This document shows positions 35,691-42,914 of a stretch of 64,000 nt of DNA, in pieces. Origin of the DNA: CABZJG01 sp902512685 (GTDB lineage: Bacteria; Pseudomonadota; Alphaproteobacteria; Rhodobacterales; Rhodobacteraceae); contig CP179201.1 in assembly GCA_051201605.1 (NCBI GenBank), positions 2,480,001-2,544,000 on the forward strand, read 5' to 3'. Every line of letters starts with the position of its first letter. Positions within the stretch are counted from its first letter, which is position 1. The notes beneath the pieces are model-generated. The model made no database searches and had not been told where the DNA came from. It saw only the letters and a list, made by a program, of their open reading frames with translations. The position numbers and the translations under genes are program-made.

Positions 35691-37214
35691 TTATGGCAAG
35701 CATTCCATATAGGTTTCGTTATCCCAGTCAGTCGTTGTCGACATAAACCGCGCGTATTCGTCATGCTTGTATTCATGAAACAGACGATACATTTCACCCG
35801 GCATGCCGCGCTGAACAACTTCGCTATTTTCAAGATGCGCAAGCGCTTCACCCAAAGACATAGGCAGTTTTTTAACCTGCTTGCCCTCTTTGATCGCTTC
35901 ATAGATGTTGCGCTCCTCTGGCGCGCCCGGATCAATCTTATTGGTGATCCCGTCATCCATCGCCGCCAAAAGTGTCGACCCCATCAGATAGGGGTTCACC
36001 ATCGAGTCCACCGAGCGATATTCAAACCGGCCGGGCGCAGATACGCGCAGACCGGTGGTGCGATTTTGAAAACCCCAGTCCGCAAAGACAGGCGCCCAGA
36101 AACCAGTATCCCAAAGTCGGCGATACGAGTTCACGGTTGAACACCCGATCGCCGTCAGAGCCTGCAAGTGGTGTACAACACCGCCGATGGCTTCAAGACC
36201 TTCTTGTCCGGGCATCTGCGGATCATCATCATCCGGCATAAAGGTGTTTTCACCGCCGCGGACATACATATAGTTTTCCGCCATTCCTGGCAAATCATTC
36301 GGGTCATTGCCTGTTTTGACAAATTCATCTTCGCCGCCGCGCCACAAGGACATGTTGTGGTGACAACCCGAGGCTGAAACCCCCATAAATGGCTTGGTCA
36401 TAAAGCAGGCAAAGATGCCGTTTTCACGCGCCACCTGTGCACAAATTTGCCGGTAAGTTGTGAGCCGGTCCGCATTGCGCAGCACGTCATCAAACATCCA
36501 GTTCAATTCCAATTGACCCGGTGCATCCTCGTGATCGCCTTGGATCATATCCAGGCCCATTTTGCGCGCGTAGCGGATCACCTGCATCGAGACAGGCCGC
36601 AGGCTTTCAAACTGGTCAATATGATAGCAGTAAGGCTTGGAATAGCCATCTTTTGGCTTGCCATTTTCGTCAAACTTAAGCCACATCATTTCCGGCTCGG
36701 TTCCGATCCGCAAGCTTCGGCCATGCTTGGCTTTGAACTCTTCATGCATGCGGCGTAAATTGCCACGGCAATCTGATGTCAGAAAACCGCCCGGATTTTC
36801 TTTTTCTTCGCGGTTGCGGAACAAAGTGCAGTAAAACCGGCCAATTTGCGGCGCCCATGGCAACTGCATAAAGGTTTCTGGCTCTGGAATGCCAACAAGT
36901 TCGGCGGCTTCCGGGCCATATCCCAAATAATTTCCAGCGCGGTCGGTAAACAGGTTTACCGTCGCACCATATACCAGCTGAAATCCTTTTTTGGCGACCG
37001 ATTCCCAATGATCTGCAGGAATACCCTTGCCCATTATCTTGCCGGTTACCGAGACAAATTGCAGATAGAGATACTCAACCCCCATCCGATCAATCATTTC
37101 CCTGACTTGTTTGATTTTTTCGTCACGCCCTGGCGCTTCGACAAATTTCTCAAGATCTGTTTCAGCCAATTTTTTTCTCCCTAGGTTATTGTTAATTTCC
37201 TTGGTTTTAACCAA
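35691..37214 (-). CDS. Glutamine synthetase-family ligase (GlnT/GmaS-like, substrate unknown)
   Basis: A 507-residue glutamine-synthetase-fold enzyme, about 60 residues longer than GmaS (443 aa, 54162). The catalytic core contains GTEPEMMWL, QGDHEDAPGQLELNW, ASGCHHNMSLW and SAPGRFEYRS, giving the metal and ATP-binding Glu/His residues and the C-terminal Arg. An extra insertion near MYVRGGENTFMPDDDDPQMPGQEG is not in the GmaS copy. The enzyme should ligate an amine to a carboxylate, probably glutamate, with ATP. Next to glxBCD-like genes this resembles rhizobial glnT. The amine substrate is not methylamine by default, because a canonical gmaS is present in the same window. Confidence 0.9.
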   Translation of the reverse strand: MVKTKEINNNLGRKKLAETDLEKFVEAPGRDEKIKQVREMIDRMGVEYLYLQFVSVTGKIMGKGIPADHWESVAKKGFQLVYGATVNLFTDRAGNYLGYGPEAAELVGIPEPETFMQLPWAPQIGRFYCTLFRNREEKENPGGFLTSDCRGNLRRMHEEFKAKHGRSLRIGTEPEMMWLKFDENGKPKDGYSKPYCYHIDQFESLRPVSMQVIRYARKMGLDMIQGDHEDAPGQLELNWMFDDVLRNADRLTTYRQICAQVARENGIFACFMTKPFMGVSASGCHHNMSLWRGGEDEFVKTGNDPNDLPGMAENYMYVRGGENTFMPDDDDPQMPGQEGLEAIGGVVHHLQALTAIGCSTVNSYRRLWDTGFWAPVFADWGFQNRTTGLRVSAPGRFEYRSVDSMVNPYLMGSTLLAAMDDGITNKIDPGAPEERNIYEAIKEGKQVKKLPMSLGEALAHLENSEVVQRGMPGEMYRLFHEYKHDEYARFMSTTTDWDNETYMECLP

Positions 37215-37239
37215 TTTTTATGGCGTTTTATTCATCCTG

Positions 37240-38583
37240 CTAGCTCCATGGATATGGGCTGTTTGAAACCGGATGAAGGTTTCCTTTTTCAAAGCGGTCG
37301 AACCGGAAGGGCTCGAGTAAATCCTGCGCTTCACCCAGCACCTCATCAGCGATCAGGTGGCCTACTCCCAGCATTTTCCAGCCGTGGTTGCTATCCGCAA
37401 TGAGCGCTGCATTGTCATGGAAGTGATCAAATACTGGGAAACTGTCAGCCGTAAAGCAGCCGATACCGCCCGAGGCTTCGCGATGATATTTGCCCATCAT
37501 GCCCTCAAAGCGCTTGTGACAATGGGCTAAAGCCGAGACCCACATATGGGCAAATGTGTCCGATGCGACAAACTCGGGCGACGACGGCCCATAGGGGTCG
37601 ATTTTCACCTGATCAACTGCTGTTTCGACCTTATAAGGCGACGCACCGCCCTGAATGCCGCCAAAATGCCAATCAGGCTTGTAGTAAATACCCCACATTT
37701 CATCCGTAATCAAAGAACCGTCCACACAAGACTTCAAAGGCGCATCCGTATCCACATGGATCACGGGCGGCACTTTGCCGTCATTGGTTTGAAGCATTTC
37801 TGGCTCGACCTGAAGAACACCCTCTTCCAGCTGCCAGAAGCGCCACATGTCTATGCCTGTGTGCACATTGCCTTCTAAATCCTTTAGGGTGATCTGCTTG
37901 GGCATACCCAGCATATTCCAAAAATCTCTTGCCCAAGGGCCGGGCGCGATAATCACGCGCTCACATGTTACAGTGCCCCGATTGGTTTCAACTGCTTGAA
38001 TGCTCGACGATCCACTTTCACTTACCAGACCCTTGACCTCGACACCGGTGATAATCCGCACGCCGCGATCTTCGACCTTTTTGGCAATTCCGTACATGGA
38101 TTTGGTATTGTTCGAATAGCCGCCCCGCTTTTCATGAAGCACCGAGGTAATCCCCTGTGCCTGCCAGTCGCTGAACATATCTTTCATATAGGCATCCGAC
38201 GCCGCCGCGCCTTCGATAAACTCGCTTTCATAGCCGATCTCTTGCTGTTGCTCATAAATCGAGCGCACGTCATCGCGCATCGATTCGCTAGAGATTTGCA
38301 AATATCCCACCGGATGGTAGCTTAGCGCTTCGGGGTCGCTTTCCCAAACGCCGACCGAATGGGCCATAAGCCGCCGCATCGCAGGTTGGAAATAATTGTT
38401 CCGAACAACGCCGCAGGCAATGCCAGACGCGCCGGATGCAATACCCGATTTATCAAGAACAACTATTCTGCCTTCGACCTCTTCTCCGCGCGAAATCAAA
38501 CGCTCTGCTAAACGCCATGCTGTCGACAGACCATGAACGCCAGCGCCAACAATCACAAAATCAGCATGATTAGGAAATGCCAT
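37240..38583 (-). CDS. FAD-dependent oxidoreductase (DadA/sarcosine oxidase beta-like)
   Basis: A 447-residue DAO-family flavoprotein. The N-terminal dinucleotide fold is FVIVGAGVHGLSTAWRLAERL; the adenine-binding acidic end is IVVLDKSGIASGASGIACGVVRNNY; the C-terminal FAD loop is GGIGCFTADSFPVFD and ADSNHGWKMLGVGHLIADEVLG. It is related to sarcosine and N-methylglutamate dehydrogenase beta subunits but stands alone, without alpha, gamma or delta partners. It leads the minus-strand set, 25 bases before the glutamine-synthetase-like gene, and so may oxidise the amine (or the N-substituted glutamate) of that pathway. It is divergent from a GntR-type regulator. Confidence 0.9.
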   Translation of the reverse strand: MAFPNHADFVIVGAGVHGLSTAWRLAERLISRGEEVEGRIVVLDKSGIASGASGIACGVVRNNYFQPAMRRLMAHSVGVWESDPEALSYHPVGYLQISSESMRDDVRSIYEQQQEIGYESEFIEGAAASDAYMKDMFSDWQAQGITSVLHEKRGGYSNNTKSMYGIAKKVEDRGVRIITGVEVKGLVSESGSSSIQAVETNRGTVTCERVIIAPGPWARDFWNMLGMPKQITLKDLEGNVHTGIDMWRFWQLEEGVLQVEPEMLQTNDGKVPPVIHVDTDAPLKSCVDGSLITDEMWGIYYKPDWHFGGIQGGASPYKVETAVDQVKIDPYGPSSPEFVASDTFAHMWVSALAHCHKRFEGMMGKYHREASGGIGCFTADSFPVFDHFHDNAALIADSNHGWKMLGVGHLIADEVLGEAQDLLEPFRFDRFEKGNLHPVSNSPYPWS

Positions 38584-38614
38584 CTGTTGTAAACTCCCAC
38601 TTGACCTAGCTTGA

Positions 38615-38745
38615 ACCAGATATGGTCCGCTCGTTATTGTTTGAGGTGAGTTTTCGCCTTGTTAAGCCAAAAGTCAACCTATTTTGATCCAATGCTTGCT
38701 TAATTATCTTGTTTATGCTTAAATTGGTATAGTATTGGAATACTA
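38615..38745. promoter_or_regulatory. Palindromic operator candidates in the FAD oxidoreductase/GntR divergent promoter
   Basis: Within the 179-base gap, TAGTATTGGAATACTA at 38730-38745 is a perfect inverted repeat with a two-base centre, 18 bases before the regulator's ATG and overlapping a -10-like TATAGT (38728-38733). A shorter element ACCA-GATA-TGGT lies at 38615-38626 nearer the oxidoreductase start. Position and symmetry suit autoregulation by the FadR-type protein and control of the divergent operon. Confidence 0.6.
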
Positions 38746-38762
38746 CTGAAAGTGTCTACGGA

Positions 38763-39449
38763 ATGAAGCCAGGAAAACGAAAGCTCGGAGCAAGCGATAT
38801 CGCTGGCATGATACGCCGTGAAATATCGAACGGAAACTTACAGTTACATGACCGCCTGCCCCCTGAGCGCACATTGGCCGAAGCTTATGTTGTAGCGCGC
38901 GGCACCATCCGCGAAGCTTTGACGCAGCTGATGGACAGCGGATGGGTGACAATCCGCCCAGGTAGCGGCACCTATGTGACCTATCAAGAGGAATTTTCAG
39001 AGGCGACGCCGATTCAATCCGCAAATCCACTTGAATTAATGGATGCCCGATTCGCTCTTGAGCCGCATATTTGTCGGCTTGCCGTCTTGCATGGACGGCG
39101 GGCCGATTTCGATCTTCTCGATAGCCTATGCAGCAAAATGGAGCAAAGTCTCAATGATCCGGTGAGCTTTGCGGATGCAGATACTGAATTTCATCGCGCC
39201 CTCGCAAACTGCACCCGCAACACATTGCTGATCTGGATTATTGGACAAATAACATCGGTGCGCAGTCAGGATGACTGGACGCGGATGCGGCAGATCACTT
39301 TGAACCCCTCAATCATCACCCAATACAATGGTCAGCACCGGCAGATTTTAAATGCTTTGCGCACCCGCGAACCCGAACGCGCCGCGAAAATCATGAAAGA
39401 GCATCTTGAAACCGCGCGCCTATCGCTGACGCGCGCAGCCGAAACCTAA
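38763..39449 (+). CDS. GntR-family (FadR subfamily) regulator
   Basis: A 228-residue regulator. The N-terminal winged helix reads DIAGMIRREISNGNLQLHDRLPPERTLAEAYVVARGTIREALTQLMDSGWVTIRPGSGTYV (about 10-75), and the C-terminal FCD helical domain contains DADTEFHRALANCTRN and MKEHLETAR with the Asp/His residues that usually bind a metal. FadR-type proteins sense organic acids or amino-acid-like ligands. It is divergent from the FAD oxidoreductase and therefore the probable regulator of the set at 30575-38583; a palindrome lies in its promoter. Confidence 0.94.
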   Translation: MKPGKRKLGASDIAGMIRREISNGNLQLHDRLPPERTLAEAYVVARGTIREALTQLMDSGWVTIRPGSGTYVTYQEEFSEATPIQSANPLELMDARFALEPHICRLAVLHGRRADFDLLDSLCSKMEQSLNDPVSFADADTEFHRALANCTRNTLLIWIIGQITSVRSQDDWTRMRQITLNPSIITQYNGQHRQILNALRTREPERAAKIMKEHLETARLSLTRAAET

Positions 39450-39462
39450 TCGAACTCCAGCA

Positions 39463-40182
39463 TTAAGCTTTGGCAGACGTCTGAAGCCAATTCATATAAA
39501 TGCGCTCGGCAAGCCGGTTAAACTCGGCCATATGGCGATCACAGTCGGTGGCCAGTCGTTCAACCGCCCCCTGCCCCATCGCTTTTTCCAAAGCCTCCAT
39601 ATAAGCGGGTATTTCGGCCCAATTCGCAACAGTATCGGGCTCTATTTCGACATGAAACTGCACGGAATAGGCACGCGGCCCCCAAGTCATAGCTTGGACA
39701 GTACAGTCTGGCGATGTGGCCAAAACCTCAGCACCTTGCGGCAGTTTAGTGATCTCTGCGCTATGCCACTGCAAGCAGGCGAACCGATCGGGTAAATCAT
39801 CCATAAAGATGCCCGTTGCGCCCATTTCTGTCATTTGCACATCCATAACCCCAATTTCCGGTGTCGCGGACGGCCCAACACTTCCGCCCAGCGCTTCTGC
39901 GAGCAGCTGATGGCCAAGACACAGCCCCAAATAAGGCATCCCCCGTTGCTCGACTGCTTCGCGAATAAACGTCTTTTCGTCTTTTAGCCACGGGTATTGG
40001 TCTTCTTGCCACACATCCATCGGCCCCCCCATTACCCACAGGGCGTCATAGCCATCCAATGAAGGCAGCGCTGCGCCCTCATCAAGCTCGACTGCCTCCC
40101 AACTATGTCCGTCTTCTTCTAGAAAACGGCGAAAAATTCCGGGGTGCTCGACACGCGCGTGCTGCAAAACAAGTATATGCAT
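39463..40182 (-). CDS. Class I glutamine amidotransferase (GMP synthase-like)
   Basis: A 239-residue GATase1 protein from the ATG at 40182, which follows TTAGGAG; the frame upstream to 40311 is non-coding. The catalytic Cys is in YLGLCLGHQLLAEALGG, and the His-Glu pair is in YSVQFHVEIEPDT. VMGGPMDVWQEDQYPWL is the oxyanion-hole region. Related enzymes include PuuD-like and GMP-synthase-like amidotransferases that hydrolyse gamma-glutamyl amides, so cleavage of a gamma-glutamyl-amine in this amine gene neighbourhood is possible. It follows the GlxA-type regulator by 58 bases on the same strand and converges with the GntR gene. Confidence 0.9.
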   Translation of the reverse strand: MHILVLQHARVEHPGIFRRFLEEDGHSWEAVELDEGAALPSLDGYDALWVMGGPMDVWQEDQYPWLKDEKTFIREAVEQRGMPYLGLCLGHQLLAEALGGSVGPSATPEIGVMDVQMTEMGATGIFMDDLPDRFACLQWHSAEITKLPQGAEVLATSPDCTVQAMTWGPRAYSVQFHVEIEPDTVANWAEIPAYMEALEKAMGQGAVERLATDCDRHMAEFNRLAERIYMNWLQTSAKA

Positions 40183-40240
40183 TTTGGGGCTCCTAATCTG
40201 CCGTCGAGCATAGGCAGCGTTTTTAGATCGTTGCAAGCGC

Positions 40241-41197
40241 TCAGCGAAAACTTGAGGGCGCCTGGCCGAAATATTCTGAAAAAAGTCTGGAAAAGTGGGA
40301 CGAGTTTGCAAACCCTGTTGCCAGCGCGACCTCGGTCAAGGGCAAAGATGAATTTCTAATTAAATTCATCGCTTTATCTAATCTCATATCGCGATAATAT
40401 CCGATCGTTGAGCGCCCCAAACGCTGCATGAAAAGGCGGTTTAATTGACGCGGCGAAATGCCCACCATCACCGACAGCTGCGCTAAGGATATCGGATCGG
40501 CCACATGGCTTTCCATCGCCTTTACCGCTTCGAGAATCAGTGCATTGTTTGAACCAACGCGCGCGGCAATCCCGCCCCTTTGTGGCCCGACAGAAGGGCG
40601 TATTTCAGTGTGCATGAACCAGTCGCTGACAAGACTGGCAAAAAGGCTGCCATGGTGCTCTGTGATCAATGCCAGCATCAAATCCAAAGCCGCAGTGCCA
40701 CCCGCACAGGTCAAACGGTCACGATCCATCACATATAGCGTTCGCTCAATCAAAAGATGGGGAGAGATTTCAGCCAGAGCTTCGGCATGCTCCCAGTGAA
40801 CGGTCATGCGCCGATCGCCCATCAGTCCAGCAGAGGCCAAAATCACCGGCCCACCCGACACACCGCCCAGCCGCGCCCCAAATCTTGACATCCGGCCAAG
40901 CCAGTTGAACACAGCCTTATTGTCAAAAAGCGCCGGGTTGCCGCCGGCCACAACAAACAAGTAATCGAGATCTACCTGATCGTGAATGGACTTTTGGGGT
41001 GTGACGCTTGCAGCCCCAGAGCTTTGCACCGCTAGGCCGTCAAAACTGATATTGATCACCTCGTATAAATTGCGCCGGCTCAGGGTATTGGCCGCCCGAA
41101 AGGGCTCTACTGTTGACGCATAAGACATCAGGGCAAAGCCGTTAATCGGCAGTACTCCAATCCTGTAGGTCTGCATCGCTGAACCAAAAGTTTCCAT
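40241..41197 (-). CDS. GlxA-family transcriptional regulator (DJ-1/PfpI plus AraC HTH)
   Basis: A 318-residue regulator with an N-terminal class I amidotransferase-like domain (about 10-185; RIGVLPINGFALMSYASTVEPFRAAN, GGVSGGPVILASAGLMGDRRMTVHWEHAE) and a C-terminal AraC domain (PISLAQLSVMVGISPRQLNRLFMQRLGRSTIGYYRDMRLDKAMNLI ... EVALATGFANSSHFSRLFSEYFGQAP). The elbow where enzymes carry Cys reads GVSGGP, so it is a sensor, not an enzyme. GlxA-type proteins control carnitine, betaine, choline or methylamine genes. It is divergent from mgdA with an 85-base gap and is the leading candidate regulator of the N-methylglutamate dehydrogenase genes. An ATG at 41176 is an alternative start. Confidence 0.93.
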   Translation of the reverse strand: METFGSAMQTYRIGVLPINGFALMSYASTVEPFRAANTLSRRNLYEVINISFDGLAVQSSGAASVTPQKSIHDQVDLDYLFVVAGGNPALFDNKAVFNWLGRMSRFGARLGGVSGGPVILASAGLMGDRRMTVHWEHAEALAEISPHLLIERTLYVMDRDRLTCAGGTAALDLMLALITEHHGSLFASLVSDWFMHTEIRPSVGPQRGGIAARVGSNNALILEAVKAMESHVADPISLAQLSVMVGISPRQLNRLFMQRLGRSTIGYYRDMRLDKAMNLIRNSSLPLTEVALATGFANSSHFSRLFSEYFGQAPSSFR

Positions 41198-41282
41198 AAT
41201 AGATATATAAATGACTATTTTAGAAAAGTACAGTTTGTCGAATCCAGAAACTTTAAAGCAGCAACATTAAAAGGGCTCAACC

Positions 41283-42533
41283 ATGCGATATTCCGCATTC
41301 GAAATTCTAAAGCAAGGCCTGAGCGGCAACAAGGGCTGGAAACCGGTATGGCGTGAACCAGAGCCGAAAGCCGAGTATGATGTCATCATTGTCGGCGGCG
41401 GCGGACATGGTTTGTCAACAGCCTATTATCTGTCCAAAGTTTACGGCATGTGCAATATCGCCGTTTTGGAAAAAGGCTGGCTTGGATCGGGAAATATAGG
41501 GCGCAATACCACGATTATCCGCTCTAACTATATGATGCCGGGCAATCAGCCGTTTTACGAATTTTCGCTCAAGCTGTGGGAAGGCCTTGAACAGGACTTC
41601 AACTATAATGCAATGGTCAGCCAAAGATCCATCTTGAACCTGTTTCATTCCGACCCGCAACGCGATGCTTTTGTGCGCCGCGCCAACGCTATGATTTTAT
41701 CGGGTGCGGACGCCGAACTGGCCGATGAAGCACAGCTGCGCCGCGAGTTGCCTTTTTTGGATTTTGACAATGCGCGTTTTCCAATCAAGGGCGGTCTATA
41801 TCAACGGCGCGGCGGAACAGTGCGCCATGATGCCGTTGCCTGGGGATATGCCCGCGGCGCAGACAGCCATGGTGTTGACATCATTCAAAACTGTGAAGTG
41901 ACGGGCTTTGATATCGAAAATGGTGTCTGCACCGGTGTCCGCTCTTCAAAAGGCAGCATCCGCGCCAAAAAGGTTGCGGTCTGTGTTGCCGGTTCTTCCA
42001 GCCGCGTTATGTCACTGGCTGGCATGCGCCTGCCCATCGAAAGTCATGTTCTTCAGGCTTTCGTCACCGAAGGTCTTAAGCCAACTCTTCCTGGCGTAAT
42101 TACTTTTGGGGCAGGCCATTTTTATGTCAGCCAGTCAGACAAAGGCGGGCTTGTGTTTGGCGGTGATATTGACGGCTATAACACCTATGCCCAGCGAGGA
42201 AATTTACCCGTGGTCGAGGATGTGGCCGAAGGCGGCATGGCGATTATGCCAATGATCGGCCGCACGCGCTTGCTGCGCAGCTGGGGCGGCGTGATGGACA
42301 TGTCGATGGATGGATCGCCCTTTATCGACAAGACCCATATCGAGGGTCTCTATTTCAATGGCGGCTGGTGCTATGGCGGGTTCAAAGCAACCCCGGCAAG
42401 CGGCTACTGCTATGCCCATTTACTGGCCAATGACACGCCGCATCCGGTGGCCACAGAAATGCGACTAGATCGGTTTAAACGTGGTCACATTATTGATGAA
42501 AAAGGACAGGGCAATCAGCCCAATTTGCATTGA
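41283..42533 (+). CDS. mgdA: N-methylglutamate dehydrogenase, sarcosine oxidase beta-like subunit
   Basis: A 416-residue flavoprotein of the heterotetrameric sarcosine oxidase beta family. The FAD fold is DVIIVGGGGHGLSTAYYLSKVYG, followed by VLEKGWLGSGNIGRNTTIIRSNYM. The C-terminal region contains WGGVMDMSMDGSPFIDKTHIEGLYFNGGWCYGGFKATPASG. In the MgdABCD complex it oxidises N-methylglutamate to glutamate and passes the methyl group to tetrahydrofolate on the alpha subunit. Sarcosine oxidase would have nearly the same sequence; gmaS, mgsABC and tmm nearby favour N-methylglutamate. The start has AAAAGGG upstream. Confidence 0.9.
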   Translation: MRYSAFEILKQGLSGNKGWKPVWREPEPKAEYDVIIVGGGGHGLSTAYYLSKVYGMCNIAVLEKGWLGSGNIGRNTTIIRSNYMMPGNQPFYEFSLKLWEGLEQDFNYNAMVSQRSILNLFHSDPQRDAFVRRANAMILSGADAELADEAQLRRELPFLDFDNARFPIKGGLYQRRGGTVRHDAVAWGYARGADSHGVDIIQNCEVTGFDIENGVCTGVRSSKGSIRAKKVAVCVAGSSSRVMSLAGMRLPIESHVLQAFVTEGLKPTLPGVITFGAGHFYVSQSDKGGLVFGGDIDGYNTYAQRGNLPVVEDVAEGGMAIMPMIGRTRLLRSWGGVMDMSMDGSPFIDKTHIEGLYFNGGWCYGGFKATPASGYCYAHLLANDTPHPVATEMRLDRFKRGHIIDEKGQGNQPNLH

Positions 42534-42534
42534 T

Positions 42535-42630
42535 ATGAGCAGATATCAACATCCAACCCCCAGCAATGAACCCGCCATCCAGCAAAATCTGGCTTGGCAG
42601 TTTGACCTGCTTAAGAGGACAGCTTTATGA
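42535..42630 (+). CDS. Candidate 31-aa small protein between mgdA and mgdB
   Basis: A short frame encodes MSRYQHPTPSNEPAIQQNLA and ends WQFDLLKRTAL. Its ATG comes one base after the mgdA stop and its TGA overlaps the mgdB ATG (ATGA), so it fills the 93-base gap exactly. There is no good ribosome site ahead of the ATG, and the AGAGGA before mgdB lies inside it. It may be a real coupled small gene or chance. Confidence 0.35.
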   Translation: MSRYQHPTPSNEPAIQQNLAWQFDLLKRTAL

Positions 42631-42914
42631 TTATCAACCACCCTCTTTTAGGCCCAAGAGATGCGGCAGAATTTGTCTATCTGGGCGATGCCGCATTGAT
42701 CGACAGACCTGATCCAGAGGCGGAAAACGCCGACGAGCAATTTTATGAGTACGGCTATCTTCGCGACAATCCCGCAGGTGCGCACCAAGAGCTTTGGTAT
42801 CACGAACAGGGTGATCGGTCGTGGCTGGTGGTCACCAGAGACACTCTAACACATGAAATTACCGGTGTTAAACTGGCCCGCGACGAGGCCAAAAAACGGG
42901 GACGCAACAAATGA
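42627..42914 (+). CDS. mgdB: N-methylglutamate dehydrogenase, sarcosine oxidase delta-like subunit
   Basis: A 95-residue SoxD-family subunit. The usual family start contains C-P-x-C-G-x-R, two of the zinc ligands of sarcosine oxidase delta; here it reads MIINHPLLGPRDAAEF, with both Cys replaced. The later ligand region W-x-H-x-x-G-C is WYHEQGDRSW, keeping the His but with Asp in place of Cys. The zinc site therefore seems lost although the fold region (EFVYLGDA, WLVVTRDTLTHEI) is well kept. Its stop overlaps mgdC by 4 bases. AGAGGA precedes the ATG. Confidence 0.9.
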   Translation: MIINHPLLGPRDAAEFVYLGDAALIDRPDPEAENADEQFYEYGYLRDNPAGAHQELWYHEQGDRSWLVVTRDTLTHEITGVKLARDEAKKRGRNK

